Origin: Steroidobacteraceae bacterium
Lineage (GTDB): Bacteria; Pseudomonadota; Gammaproteobacteria; Steroidobacterales; Steroidobacteraceae
Assembly (NCBI GenBank): GCA_019634915.1
Contig: JAHCAN010000010.1
Span: 26,040-90,039 of the forward strand
DNA: 64,000 nucleotides
Direction: 5' to 3'
Below the pieces are notes generated by a model. It was not told the origin of the DNA and ran no database searches. It saw only the letters and a program-made list of their open reading frames with translations. Of this stretch, positions 24,525 to 33,834 are shown in pieces; within the stretch, counting starts at the first letter, position 1; the number at the start of each line of letters is the position of its first letter. The position numbers were made by a program, and so were the translations under genes.

Positions 24525-25211
24525 TTACCCCTTGAAGCACTCCTCCCGGTGCCAGCGCAGATAGGTCGCGTGTGGTCGCAAGTCCCGCCTGGTCGGCACG
24601 CCGAGCACCTTGCCCGGCTGAACGAGTGACGCCAGCTCCCCAGGGATCCCTTTGGACGCCACCAGCAACCGAAGCGAATCGTCTACCGAAATCAACCCGC
24701 GATCAAACATCCAGTGCACCGTGGCGGTCAGCGCCAAGCCATTTCGCACCGTATCCGGCCCATTGGCCTCCACGGAGCGAATGTGGGCAGCTTGTACTTC
24801 CGGGCGCCCGCCACCGTTAAGGAGGCAGAGCCCGGTCACGGCGCAGGTGTTTCTGTACGCGTCGCGCACATGTCGGCGAAAAGCCGCATCACGAAACGGA
24901 CGATTGACGACCTGGGCCACCATTGGCCTGTCCTCGAGTTCAGGAACCGGATCATTGGCGCGGTCGGTGACTTCCCATGGCTGCAGTTCCCGCGCGAACC
25001 CTTGCGCAACGATGTAGTCGAACTCCGGACTCGGAATGGTACGTACAGCCCTGCCGAACGCACCCTCCGTGCGACGTGGCTCGTAGTACAGAATCCAGTC
25101 GCCGACGGCATGTTCCGCAACCCGAAGGTAGGTTTTCGGGAAGTGATACCGAACTTCGGGCTGATCGTCGTACTCGGAACTGGGCGAGTAGGTGAAGACG
25201 GCGTTCGACAT
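24525..25211 (-). CDS. HNH endonuclease
   Basis: A 228-residue protein with a C-terminal HNH fold: CAVTGLCLLNG, then VQAAHIRSVEANGPD (first His), RNGLALTATVHWMFDRGLIS (central Asn and second His). The N-terminal 100 residues (FTYSPSSEYDDQPEVRYHFP) form a specificity domain typical of modification-dependent or orphan HNH nucleases in defence islands. No methyltransferase is adjacent, so a classical restriction system is unlikely. It is followed closely by the 88-residue protein. Confidence 0.82.
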   Translation of the reverse strand: MSNAVFTYSPSSEYDDQPEVRYHFPKTYLRVAEHAVGDWILYYEPRRTEGAFGRAVRTIPSPEFDYIVAQGFARELQPWEVTDRANDPVPELEDRPMVAQVVNRPFRDAAFRRHVRDAYRNTCAVTGLCLLNGGGRPEVQAAHIRSVEANGPDTVRNGLALTATVHWMFDRGLISVDDSLRLLVASKGIPGELASLVQPGKVLGVPTRRDLRPHATYLRWHREECFKG

Positions 25212-25336
25212 GACGGGCGAATTACATCACAAGCCGTCTGATCTACGTCCCCCCAACTGCGGCCAAGAGCATCATGCCGCTTGGCGCCCCAGCAGACCCG
25301 GTGCAACCAATTGATCGGAAACTCTCTTTTGAGGTC

Positions 25337-25376
25337 CTCCGAAGGTAAGGGTTACGCGTGCGAATCCAATCGGGTA
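25337..25376 (+). repeat. diverged copy of the tRNA-Arg 3' half (island boundary)
   Basis: CCTCCGAAGG, then GGGT-AC, GT-CGAATCCA and TCGGG align with tRNA positions 21597-21636 without gaps; I count 32 of 40 identical. It cannot fold as a tRNA (no 5' half). This is the expected distal attachment-site relic of an element integrated in the tRNA gene, old enough to have decayed. Confidence 0.75.
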
Positions 25377-25432
25377 TGTCGGTATCGATAGTCGTACAAC
25401 GCTCGACCTACAGGGGATCAGGCCCGTCCTGC

Positions 25433-26914
25433 TCAGGGAGTATCCGCAGTCCCTGCGTCCACGCGCTCCACCGTCACGAAGCGGCGCACCGCATCGTTGA
25501 AAGCCGCACGATTGTCGGCGCCGTCGTACACCTCATGCGGCCCGGGAAGCGGCGCGAAGGTGAAACGCGCCGCAGGCACGCCGGCGTCGAGATAACCCAC
25601 GCCATCGCTCGCGCCGTAGTCGAAATAGCCCGCGGTCACGAAGAGGCGCAGGCGCGGATCACGGGTCATCGCCGACGCCATGTTGGCTTCACTGCCGCCG
25701 TCGGGATGGAACGTCCATTGCGAGTTCGCGAGGAAGTTCACGCCGATGTAGGGATCGCCGGCCGTGAAGCCGAGCTGCTCCTTCAGGTAGGCGCCCACGA
25801 CGGGACTCTCGATCGCGCCGAGGCTCGCCGGCGTGGGCGGCGGTCCGGCTTTGCCCTGGGGCACGACACCCAGCGCCGGATCGTCGATCGCGCCCTCCTG
25901 CCCCGGCAGCAGCGGCGAAGTCACGCGCAGGTCGAGCCGGCCCGTGCGCAGCCCGCGATCCTTCAGCACGTTGAACATCCAGGTATTTGCGTCGATACGC
26001 AGGTTCCTCTCGAGGATCAACGGAACGGGCAGCCCGATGTAGTCCGACAGCGCAGCGGCGATACGTTGCCTTTCCTCGGCCGGCAGTGCATCGCCCGCGG
26101 CCAAGGCCTGCGCATAAGGTCCACGCGCGAACGCCGCCGCCGCCTCGAAGAACTGCGCGCTCGTGAGACCGCGCCGATCGACTCGCCCGTGATACCACGC
26201 GCCGGCGGCGAGGCCCGCGATGGAGCCCACGATCTGCACGTCCGGCGGTGCATCGAGCGGCGTGCCGGGACCGGAGACGAGCAGCACGCCGTCGAAGCTC
26301 GCCGCCGGTTCGCCGTTCGCGATCAGCGCCGCGCGGATCGCACCGTAGCTCTCGCCCATCAGGAAGCGCGGCGAATGTTCGCGGCCGTTGGCGCGCAGCC
26401 ATTGCGCGATGACATCGGCAACCGTCCGTGCATCGAAGCGCGAGTCGTACCAGGGTTTCGGGTCGACGCCCGGCAGCGCGCGGCTGAACCCGGTCGACAC
26501 CGGATCGATGAACACGATGTCCGCGACGTCGAGCGGGCTCGACTCGTTCGCGACGAGCCTGGATTCGGACCGGTCATCGGGCCCCGACTTCTCGCGCACG
26601 ATCGGCCCCATGGCCTTCATGTGCAGCGGCGACGAGGAGGCGCCGGGGCCGCCGTTGAACGCGAAGATCACGGGCCGCGCGGCGGGCTGCGCGACGCCGT
26701 CGCGTGTATAGGCGATCGTGACGACCCGCGCTCCGATCTGCCCCGCGGGATCCCTGACCGGGAATTCGCGCACGGTGGCGGTGTAGCGCAACGCCTGGTC
26801 TGCGATGCGCGTCTCGTGGTGAGAGACGGCCTGGCGCAGCGGCGCAGCGCACGCTGCCTGCGCGAGGGCCACCGCGGCGACGAGATACGCGACACGCCGC
26901 TCCGTGTTGCGCAT
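25433..26914 (-). CDS. S10-family serine carboxypeptidase-like enzyme, exported (copy a)
   Basis: A 493-residue protein: signal peptide (VAYLVAAVALAQAACAAP), oxyanion segment FAFNGGPGASSS, nucleophile FLMGESYGAIRA, Asp in TAGYFDYGASDG and His in PLPGPHEVYDG. S10 enzymes remove C-terminal residues in acidic compartments; bacterial ones are usually periplasmic. It starts 26 bp downstream of the TonB receptor stop on the same strand, so uptake and cleavage are probably coexpressed. Two further S10 paralogues lie at 35.6-38.5 kb. Confidence 0.87.
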   Translation of the reverse strand: MRNTERRVAYLVAAVALAQAACAAPLRQAVSHHETRIADQALRYTATVREFPVRDPAGQIGARVVTIAYTRDGVAQPAARPVIFAFNGGPGASSSPLHMKAMGPIVREKSGPDDRSESRLVANESSPLDVADIVFIDPVSTGFSRALPGVDPKPWYDSRFDARTVADVIAQWLRANGREHSPRFLMGESYGAIRAALIANGEPAASFDGVLLVSGPGTPLDAPPDVQIVGSIAGLAAGAWYHGRVDRRGLTSAQFFEAAAAFARGPYAQALAAGDALPAEERQRIAAALSDYIGLPVPLILERNLRIDANTWMFNVLKDRGLRTGRLDLRVTSPLLPGQEGAIDDPALGVVPQGKAGPPPTPASLGAIESPVVGAYLKEQLGFTAGDPYIGVNFLANSQWTFHPDGGSEANMASAMTRDPRLRLFVTAGYFDYGASDGVGYLDAGVPAARFTFAPLPGPHEVYDGADNRAAFNDAVRRFVTVERVDAGTADTP

Positions 26915-26940
26915 CACATCACCCGGCGCACGAGCCCGCG

Positions 26941-29193
26941 TCAGAAGCGCTTCGAGACGGCAAGACCCCAGGTGCGCGGCTGCAGGAACACGACGCTGGA
27001 GGTGTTCGTGCCGTTGCGGTTGATCGCCGTGATGACGCCTTCCTCGTCGGTCACGTTGCGGGCGTAGAGGTCCACGCTCCAGCCGCTCTCCGTGCCGATG
27101 CCTGCGCGCAGGTCGAGCTGCGTGTAATCGGGCAGGTCGAAGCGCGACGCGAGCGTACCTTCCTCGTCGATGAAGGCGTTCGTGTTGATGAACTCGGAAC
27201 GGCGCGAGCCCACGTAGATCAGCGTCGCGCCGACATTGGCGGTGACGTTCGGGGACAGGCTGAACTCCTGCAGGATCCCGAGATTGCCGGAGAAGCGCGC
27301 CGAGCCCGGCAGGCGATCGCCGTCGCCACCCAGCAGGGAGTCGGCATCGGCAAGCACCGGCAGGTCCTGGCTCAGTTCGGCGTCCAGCAGCGTCGCGTTC
27401 GCGGTGATCGTGCCGCCTTGCCACGGACGGAACTCGACCGAGCCCTCGAGGCCCGTGCTGCGGGCCTTGCCACCGTTCGTCGTGTAGGTGAACTGTGTGA
27501 CCGCGTCCGTGTTCTGCAGCTGGATGTCGGTCCAGTCGATGACGAATGCCGCGACATCGAAGCTCACCGTGCGATTCGCCGCATAGCCCTTCAGGCCGAG
27601 TTCGTAGTTCACGACTTCATCCGGCGCATAGGAGGCGGGCACGCCGGGCAGCGCCGCGTTCGGGCCGCCGGGGCGATAGCCGCTCGAGACGCGCAGGTAC
27701 CCCATCAGGTCGTCGTTGAACCTGTAGGTCGGCGAGATCTGGAAGGTCACCGAATCGTCGCTCGATTTCAGCGAGTCGTCCGTACGCGTCGGGCCGAAGA
27801 ACGGCACCAGCGGAGCATCGACGGTCGTCGAGCCGCCGCTGGACTGGTCGTTCTCGGCATAGCGCACGCCCGCCTGCACCGCCCACCGGTCGCTGAACCG
27901 CCAGGTCGCATCCGCGAAGATCGCGCGCTCCTCGTAGCTCACCGGCGACTTGCCGACGTAGACATCGCCGACCAGCGATCCCGTGGGATCGAACAGCGTG
28001 AGCGTCTGGTCGACGCTGCCGTCCTCGTCCGTGTAGAAGACGCCGACGCGCCAGTCGAGCGCGCCCGACGTGCCCGAGAGACGCAGTTCCTGCGTGAATT
28101 TGTCGCCGCCGCCGATATCGTTGATGTTGACGACTGCGCCGCCACCGGGCGCGAAGCCGTACTGCGGCGGGATGAACACGAAGACCGCAGACAGGTCCTG
28201 GATGTTCGTGCCGGTGCTTTCGCTCCACGAAGTCAGCGAAGTGAGCTGCACCCCGCCGATCGCCCAGTCGATGCGCGCCGAATAGAGTTCCTGGTTGCCG
28301 ACGTCGCTCGTGCCGGAGAGATTGATCGTGTTGCGACCGAACCGCGGCTCGTAGGTCGGCGGCAATCCGGGCGTTGCCGGCAGCGACTGGATCGACGGGC
28401 TGAACTTTGCGTCGCGCTCCTGCCGCAGGGCTTTCAGCGTGATCGACAGGTCGTCGGTGACCTTGAACAGCAGCGCGGCACTGCCGCCATGGATCTCCGT
28501 CGTGTTGACGTCCTTGCCGGCGAAGTTCGCATTGATGTTGTCGATGTAGGCGGGATCCTCGCGCGTGAAGCCCGACACGAGCAGGCCGATGCGGTCCGAC
28601 CACAGCGGCACGTTCAGGTAGCCGCGCGCATTCCACTCGGTGGAGCCGCCGGTGACCGACGAAATCCCCGCCTCGACGCGCCCGAAGAGCTCATCGGCCT
28701 GCGGCTGGCGCGTCACATATTTGATGAGGCCGCCGATCGAGGAAGCGCCGTAGAGCGTGCCCTGCGGACCGCGAAGCACCTCGATGCCCTCGAGCAGCGA
28801 GGGGTCGATGTCAGGGAAGCGGGCATTGCCCGAGCCCGACTGGAGCGTCGAGCCGAACGGGATGTCGTCGATCAGGATGCCGACTGTCGGGTTGGTCGCG
28901 CCGCCGGTCGACAGGCCGCGCAGCGAGAGGCAGTAGGTCTTGTTGCAGCTGTACTGCAGGCTCGGGATGCGCGAGAAGTAGTCGATGATGCCGGTGAGGT
29001 TCTCCTGCGTCAGCGATTCGCCGGAGACCGCGGTGATCGCCACCGGCACGTCGATGAGGCGCTCGGCGCGCTTCTGCGCGGTCACGACGACCTCCTCGAG
29101 CGACGGAGCCCTCTCCTGGGCCATGGCCAGGCCGGCGACACAGAAGACCGCCGTGGCCACGGCACAACGGATCGACAGACGATTCGGATTCAT
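26941..29193 (-). CDS. TonB-dependent receptor
   Basis: A 750-residue outer-membrane receptor: signal peptide (AVATAVFCVAGLAMAQ), plug domain with TonB box-like LEEVVVTAQKR, VPVAITAVSGESL, GILIDDIPFG and VLRGPQGTLYGASSIGGLI, and a 22-strand barrel ending ...TWGLAVSKRF with terminal Phe. The sequence is of the large Sphingomonad/Xanthomonad-type receptors often used for plant or peptide compounds rather than classical siderophores. A disulfide-like pair C-N-K-T-Y-C lies in the plug. It is transcribed with the S10 peptidase and has two Lrp-like repeats upstream. Confidence 0.92.
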   Translation of the reverse strand: MNPNRLSIRCAVATAVFCVAGLAMAQERAPSLEEVVVTAQKRAERLIDVPVAITAVSGESLTQENLTGIIDYFSRIPSLQYSCNKTYCLSLRGLSTGGATNPTVGILIDDIPFGSTLQSGSGNARFPDIDPSLLEGIEVLRGPQGTLYGASSIGGLIKYVTRQPQADELFGRVEAGISSVTGGSTEWNARGYLNVPLWSDRIGLLVSGFTREDPAYIDNINANFAGKDVNTTEIHGGSAALLFKVTDDLSITLKALRQERDAKFSPSIQSLPATPGLPPTYEPRFGRNTINLSGTSDVGNQELYSARIDWAIGGVQLTSLTSWSESTGTNIQDLSAVFVFIPPQYGFAPGGGAVVNINDIGGGDKFTQELRLSGTSGALDWRVGVFYTDEDGSVDQTLTLFDPTGSLVGDVYVGKSPVSYEERAIFADATWRFSDRWAVQAGVRYAENDQSSGGSTTVDAPLVPFFGPTRTDDSLKSSDDSVTFQISPTYRFNDDLMGYLRVSSGYRPGGPNAALPGVPASYAPDEVVNYELGLKGYAANRTVSFDVAAFVIDWTDIQLQNTDAVTQFTYTTNGGKARSTGLEGSVEFRPWQGGTITANATLLDAELSQDLPVLADADSLLGGDGDRLPGSARFSGNLGILQEFSLSPNVTANVGATLIYVGSRRSEFINTNAFIDEEGTLASRFDLPDYTQLDLRAGIGTESGWSVDLYARNVTDEEGVITAINRNGTNTSSVVFLQPRTWGLAVSKRF

Positions 29194-29246
29194 GCGTACT
29201 CCATCGCGCGGCAGCGGCGCTCGATAGCGGATGCTAGCCAGCTTCG

Positions 29247-29303
29247 CGCGCACAAATATTTCCTTCTGTCGGGCCAGGACCGGAGTGCAGACAAAAATTT
29301 CCC
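29247..29303. promoter_or_regulatory. paired repeats upstream of the TonB receptor, candidate Lrp-type sites
   Basis: GCGCACAAATATTTCC (29247-29262) and GTGCAGACAAAAATTTCC (29285-29302) are similar direct repeats about 38 bp apart. Similar elements occur upstream of the aminotransferase (34.35 and 34.39 kb) and the class V PLP gene (33.75 kb). Confidence 0.4.
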
Positions 29304-29356
29304 CGGACGGGCGGCGGTGCGGCACGCCTCGCCGCGCTGCGCTCGTGGCCCCGCCG

Positions 29357-31108
29357 CTACAACGCGCAGGCGGCGCTCGTGTCGCCTGGCACGCGCTCCC
29401 ATTGCCAGGCCTCGACCGTCTCGCCGCGAGGCAGGTAGGTGATCTCCGTCGACTCGTCACCGCGCCGGATGCTGAGCGTGAGCAGGCCGGTCTGTTCGCC
29501 CTGGATCTGGTCCTGCGGCACGGGCTTCAGGATGATGTCGCCCTCGCGCAGCCCGGCGGCCTGCGCGGCGGAGCCGGGCACGAGGCCGCGCACCCGCCGC
29601 GGCGACTCGGTGAGCACGGCGGGCTCGAAGCCGAGCTCGTAGCGGCGCAGCGGCTTTGCGACGCGGCGGAAGCACGGGCCGAAGGCCTCCGATGAAGGCA
29701 GCGGCGTGCCGCCGGCGAGCACGCGCTCGAACTCGTCCACGGCCTGTGCGCCGAGCTCGTGCTGCAGCAGATCCGCCCAGTCCTGCCTGACGATCGGGCG
29801 GCCCGCGCTGCGCTCGAGCCGCTTCATTGCGAGCATCAGGTCGTCGAGCGAGCGCTGGCCGTCGGTCGCGCGGCGCATCGATTCATCCACCGTCGCGAAA
29901 TAGAGGAAGCCGCGATCGTAGGGCAGCGTGCGGATGCGCGTGTCCTTCCAGAAGTTCGCCGCCACCTGCGAGTTCGGCACGCTGGCCATCGCGCTCGTGT
30001 AATAGCGACCGGCATGGAAATTGAGGTCCGCGAGGAACGCCGCGGCGTCGAGCAGGCCAAAGCGCAACGGCAGCGTGCGCTGGTAGTAGGTCGCGAGACC
30101 TTCGTTGAACCAGCTCGCCGCGAGCTGGCCACCCTCGGCTTCGCCGGCCGTGAGCATCGGCTGGAAGGTGTGGAACATCTCGTGCGCGAGAGTGAGCTTC
30201 AGCTCCCCGGGGTCGTTCCCGCGATCCTCGCCGAAGGTCACGATGAAGGAGCGGTGCATGCCCATGCCGCCGCCCGCGTTCACCGGGTTGCTGCGCATGA
30301 ACACGCCATAGGGTGCCGGCGCGGTGCCGAAGAATTTCTCGTAATGGCCGTAGAGCTCCGCGGTCCACTGCATCAGCGCGCGCGCAGCGAACGGCGGCTC
30401 GCCCTGCCACGCGGCGAAGAAACCATCGGCGACCGCCGCCGTGGGATAGCGATCCAGGCGCCCGGCCATGTAATAGATCTCGTCGAGGAAATCCGCGCGT
30501 TGAGCTTCGTGCGGCGTCGGCATCGGACTGTGGAGCCCCGCTGAACCGGGCGGCAGCGCGCCGAGATCCCATTCGATGCTGAAGTGCGCCTGCGCGGACG
30601 CGGGTCGCAACAGGACGATCGCGGCCCCGCCGGAGATCGCGCCGGCTTCGGCGCGCGGTTCGACGGGCGGCGCCGCGCCGCGCGGCGCATCGGCGCTCAC
30701 GGGTGGCACGCTGTAGCCCAGCGCGACCTTGCCCACCGTGCGTCGCTCCGGGAACCAGCGGCGCAGCTTCGCATCGTCCTCGCCTTCGTCGGACGCCTGC
30801 AGCGCGAACGAACCGCGCTCGTCGCGCGCCGCAAGGCGTGGCAGTGCGGCGGCGACCGTCGGCACGTTCCAGCTCACGAGAGGCAGCATGAACAACGCCT
30901 GCTGCGGGCCGCCCGCAGCGCCCGAGATCTCGATCGACACGTCGAGCGCGCGTATTTCCCCGCCGCCGTCCACGGGCCGCAGCACGTAGCGCACGGTCGG
31001 CACCGGAGCCGTCTCCCCGGTATCCGACGCCCGCACGCCGGGCACGATGGCCATCCCCAACGCGGCGACGGCGAGCATCACGATTGCGCTTCCTCGACGG
31101 CCTCTCAT
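29357..31108 (-). CDS. M61-like metallopeptidase with C-terminal PDZ domain
   Basis: A 583-residue exported enzyme: signal peptide (AIVMLAVAALGMAIVPGVRA), an N-terminal beta domain, then the gluzincin motif LAHEMFHTFQ (HExxH) with the downstream Glu in WFNEGLATYY, and a C-terminal PDZ-like domain (about 500-560; RGLVPGSAAQAAGLREGDII). The M61 family includes glycyl aminopeptidases. Start: ATG 31108, overlapping the permease stop by 4 bp; the frame is open far upstream but only as antisense-like arginine-rich sequence of the permease gene. It is last in the PLP enzyme - permease - peptidase operon. Confidence 0.84.
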   Translation of the reverse strand: MRGRRGSAIVMLAVAALGMAIVPGVRASDTGETAPVPTVRYVLRPVDGGGEIRALDVSIEISGAAGGPQQALFMLPLVSWNVPTVAAALPRLAARDERGSFALQASDEGEDDAKLRRWFPERRTVGKVALGYSVPPVSADAPRGAAPPVEPRAEAGAISGGAAIVLLRPASAQAHFSIEWDLGALPPGSAGLHSPMPTPHEAQRADFLDEIYYMAGRLDRYPTAAVADGFFAAWQGEPPFAARALMQWTAELYGHYEKFFGTAPAPYGVFMRSNPVNAGGGMGMHRSFIVTFGEDRGNDPGELKLTLAHEMFHTFQPMLTAGEAEGGQLAASWFNEGLATYYQRTLPLRFGLLDAAAFLADLNFHAGRYYTSAMASVPNSQVAANFWKDTRIRTLPYDRGFLYFATVDESMRRATDGQRSLDDLMLAMKRLERSAGRPIVRQDWADLLQHELGAQAVDEFERVLAGGTPLPSSEAFGPCFRRVAKPLRRYELGFEPAVLTESPRRVRGLVPGSAAQAAGLREGDIILKPVPQDQIQGEQTGLLTLSIRRGDESTEITYLPRGETVEAWQWERVPGDTSAACAL

Positions 31109-32439
31109 GCCGCACTCCCTGTCGATACCCGGATGCCCTCGACGTGAGGGCGGCGCCAGCTCCAGTAGACGAGCCCCACCAGGAACCACACCGCGATGAG
31201 CACATAGGGCCGCCAGTCGGCCTCGACGCCCAGCACGATGAGCAGCAGCCCGACGGCCGCCGCGAGATAGCCGAGGACGGTGGCGGTGCGCGTCGAGAAG
31301 CCGAGGCGCGACTGCGCATGCAGCTGCGGATGATGTTTCGCGACGCGCGTGGCCGACAGCGAGCACGCGACGTACTTCAGCATCGTGGGCACGTTCACCG
31401 CGAGCAGCAGGAACACGATGCTGTCCGGCATCAGCAGCCCGGTCATCACGAGTGCGTACGCGAGCCATATCGCCACATGCGGCGTGCCATGTCGTGCGTG
31501 CACCTGCGCCACGCGCCCGGGCAGCACGCCGGTACGGCCCATCGCGAACAGGCTGCGCGAGAAGCCGACGACGAGCGCGTTCATCGATTTCAGGATCGAG
31601 GCCGTGGCCGCGGTGACGATCACCGGGCCAGCCCAGGCGCCGAAGGGTACGCGTGCCGCTTCGAGCAACGGCGCGTCGGTGGCCGCGAGGCGCGCGGGGC
31701 CCACGAGACCGAGCGAAACGAAGGCGACCGAGCCGTAGACCAGCGCCGTGAGCGCAATCGCGATCGCGATGCCGAGCGGCAGGTTGCGCCGCGGGTTGCG
31801 GACCTCCTCGCCGATCTCCACCGAGGCTTCGATGCCGAGGAACAGCGAGATCAGCAGCGGCACGCCGGCGCCGATCGCGACCCAGCCGACGGACAGCGGG
31901 GAGCCGATGTTCTGCAGCTCGACCCGCGGGGCGCCGAGCGCGACCAGCGCGGCGAGCACCGCGAGCAGCAGCAGCATCAGCGCGACTTGCGCGCGCGCAG
32001 CCATCGAAATGCCGTAGTGGTTCAGCACGAAGACCGCGGTGATCGCGACCGCCATGGCCGGCTTCAGCGGCAGCGAGACGACCATGCCGAGATACTTGAT
32101 CATCACCAGCGCGAGCACGGTCATCGCGCCGACATTGCCGAGGATGCGCAGCCAGGCGATCACGAAGCCGGCGAAGGGCCCGAGGAAGCGGCGCGGCCAC
32201 TCGTACGACGCCCCGGCCACCGGCAGCGCCGAGCCGAGGTAGGCGTAGACGGCCGCGAACAGCAGCATCGGGATCGCGGCGAGTCCGATCGCGACCAGCA
32301 TGCCCGAGCCGGCGATCTGCGCCGCGGGCTGCAGTACCGTGAAGATCGAGACGCCGATCGCGGTGCCGGCGCCGAAGACCACGACGCCCACCAATCCCAC
32401 ATTGCGGCGCAGCCCGGCCTTCGCCTCGCCGTCGCTCAT
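31105..32439 (-). CDS. APC-family amino acid permease
   Basis: A 444-residue inner-membrane protein with about 12 helices, starting GVVVFGAGTAIGVSIFTVLQ (helix 1 with the glycine-rich unwound loop) and containing LGIEASVEIGEEVRNPRRNLP typical of the amino acid/polyamine/organocation superfamily. It overlaps the class V PLP gene upstream and the M61 gene downstream by 4 bp each (ATGA), so all three are translationally coupled. Substrate unknown; context suggests an amino acid released by the peptidases. Confidence 0.87.
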   Translation of the reverse strand: MSDGEAKAGLRRNVGLVGVVVFGAGTAIGVSIFTVLQPAAQIAGSGMLVAIGLAAIPMLLFAAVYAYLGSALPVAGASYEWPRRFLGPFAGFVIAWLRILGNVGAMTVLALVMIKYLGMVVSLPLKPAMAVAITAVFVLNHYGISMAARAQVALMLLLLAVLAALVALGAPRVELQNIGSPLSVGWVAIGAGVPLLISLFLGIEASVEIGEEVRNPRRNLPLGIAIAIALTALVYGSVAFVSLGLVGPARLAATDAPLLEAARVPFGAWAGPVIVTAATASILKSMNALVVGFSRSLFAMGRTGVLPGRVAQVHARHGTPHVAIWLAYALVMTGLLMPDSIVFLLLAVNVPTMLKYVACSLSATRVAKHHPQLHAQSRLGFSTRTATVLGYLAAAVGLLLIVLGVEADWRPYVLIAVWFLVGLVYWSWRRPHVEGIRVSTGSAA

Positions 32440-33719
32440 GCGGCGAGCACGTCGAGCAGCTTCCCGATGTCGCCGCGGTCGTTGAACACGGACGGCGTGA
32501 TGCGCAGGCGATTCGTGCCGAGCGTCACGCGGATCTTCGCGGCTTCGAGCACCGGCCCGAGCCTGGCGCGCGCGCCCTCGAGCGCGCAGCTCACGATCGG
32601 CGCGCGCGACTCGGGCGGCGTGACGACGCGGTAGCCAAGCTCCGGCAGGCGCTGCTTCAGCAGGCCGGTGAGCTCGCCGGCATGCGCGGCGATGCGTTCG
32701 ACGCCGAGGTCCATCAGGTAGTCGAGCGAATGCGAGAGCAGCGCGATGCAGGCGTGCGAGTGCGTGCCGAGCGCGACGAGGCCGTTCGCATCGCGCGACG
32801 GTGCCATGTCGGCGATCGCGCTGCCCGGGGGATCGTAGGGATAGACGTGCGTCTGGAACTGCTCGAGCGCGTAGTACCCCCACTGGCTGCGCTGGAAGCG
32901 CTCCTGCAAATCGCGGCGCACGTAGAGGAAGCCGAGCCCGAAGTCCCCCATGAGCCACTTGTAGGAGGCGCAGGCCGCGAAGTCGACGCCGCTCGCCTGC
33001 ACGTCGAAGGGCACGCAGCCCGCCGCGTGCACGATGTCGGCGTAAACGAGCGCGCCCCTCGCGTGCGCGATCTCGCAGACCCGCTTGAGGTCGTGCTCGA
33101 AGCCGTTGAACGTGGAGACCGCCGAGAGCGCGACGAGCCGCGTGCCCGGCCGCACCGCCTTCTCGAACGCTTCGATCGGGATGCGCCCGTCGACATCCCG
33201 CAACCAGCTGACCTCGACGCCCTGCTTCGCGAGCGCTTCGTAGAGATAGAAGGAGCCGAAGAAGTGCAGCGTGTCGGTGACCACGTGCGCGCCGCGCTCG
33301 GGGAGACCGAGGCCGCGGACCACGAGGTGCTCACCGGCCGTGGTGCTCGGCACGTAGGCGATCTCGTCGGGCTGCGCGTTGATCAGCCGCGCGAACTTCG
33401 CGCGCACGCCATCCTCGTCGAGGCTGTAGTTCACGCCCGGCGCGAGCATGCGCCTGTCGAGGTAGCGATCGAGCTCGTGGCGCGCACCGAGGCTGATCGG
33501 GTGCTGCGAGCCGGAATCGAGATAGGTGACGGCCATCGGCCCGAAGGCCGACCGGTCGGGGAACGGGCGCTCGCCCGGCGGGAGTGGCGCCGCGGCGGCG
33601 GCGGGCGGGGCCGCGGGATCCTGAGCGCGCACCAGGGCATGCGCTACGGCGGGTGCCGCGATCAGCGCCTTCAGGCAGGCGCGGCGATCGCTGGCGGCCG
33701 GGTTCTTCGGATCGTCCAC
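32436..33719 (-). CDS. class V aminotransferase-fold PLP enzyme (isopenicillin N epimerase-like), possibly Tat-exported
   Basis: A 427-residue PLP enzyme with the Schiff-base lysine in CASYKWLMGDFGLGF, Asp/His of YADIVHAAG, and PSTTAGEHLVVRGL at the phosphate site. The N-terminus SDRRACLKALIAAPAVAHA looks like a twin-arginine signal, and export of a folded, PLP-loaded enzyme has a precedent in PvdN of Pseudomonas, a periplasmic Tat-exported member of this same family. Start: GTG 33719, the only start that leaves the divergent promoter free. It heads the operon with the permease and the M61 peptidase and is divergent from the Lrp regulator. Confidence 0.82.
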   Translation of the reverse strand: MDDPKNPAASDRRACLKALIAAPAVAHALVRAQDPAAPPAAAAAPLPPGERPFPDRSAFGPMAVTYLDSGSQHPISLGARHELDRYLDRRMLAPGVNYSLDEDGVRAKFARLINAQPDEIAYVPSTTAGEHLVVRGLGLPERGAHVVTDTLHFFGSFYLYEALAKQGVEVSWLRDVDGRIPIEAFEKAVRPGTRLVALSAVSTFNGFEHDLKRVCEIAHARGALVYADIVHAAGCVPFDVQASGVDFAACASYKWLMGDFGLGFLYVRRDLQERFQRSQWGYYALEQFQTHVYPYDPPGSAIADMAPSRDANGLVALGTHSHACIALLSHSLDYLMDLGVERIAAHAGELTGLLKQRLPELGYRVVTPPESRAPIVSCALEGARARLGPVLEAAKIRVTLGTNRLRITPSVFNDRGDIGKLLDVLAA

Positions 33720-33744
33720 GGCGTCAGGGTAGCCCGCCCGGCCA

Positions 33745-33762
33745 GAGAAATTTATGCCCATA
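33745..33762. promoter_or_regulatory. AT-rich element in the PLP enzyme/Lrp divergent promoter
   Basis: GAGAAATTTATGCCCATA lies 26 bp upstream of the GTG start of the PLP enzyme. Its reverse complement (GGGCATAAATTTCTC) resembles the GYGCA-CAAA-ATTTCC element at the TonB receptor and aminotransferase promoters. Confidence 0.3.
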
Positions 33763-33834
33763 TTCCGCCGGAGCGGGCTTAGACTTACCCTTTTCGCGAC
33801 CCACGACGACACGGGACGGTGCCGGACCCTGAGC

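Larger units (their letters stand above)
21643..25376. mobile_element. tRNA-Arg-associated genomic island without integrase
   Basis: A 3.7-kb block bounded on the left by tRNA-Arg(CCG) and on the right by a 40-bp degenerate copy of the tRNA 3' half. Its content (AAA/DUF4143 ATPase, small ORF plus nucleotidyltransferase, HNH nuclease, a 0.6-kb stretch without recognisable gene) is typical mobile accessory DNA and unrelated to the catabolic loci on both sides. No tyrosine recombinase is present, so it is a decayed or satellite island. Confidence 0.65.

Noticed and set aside
21643-25376. Prophage interpretation of the tRNA-linked block
   Set aside because: No integrase, structural, lysis or replication gene is present in 3.7 kb; only att-like boundaries and defence-type genes.
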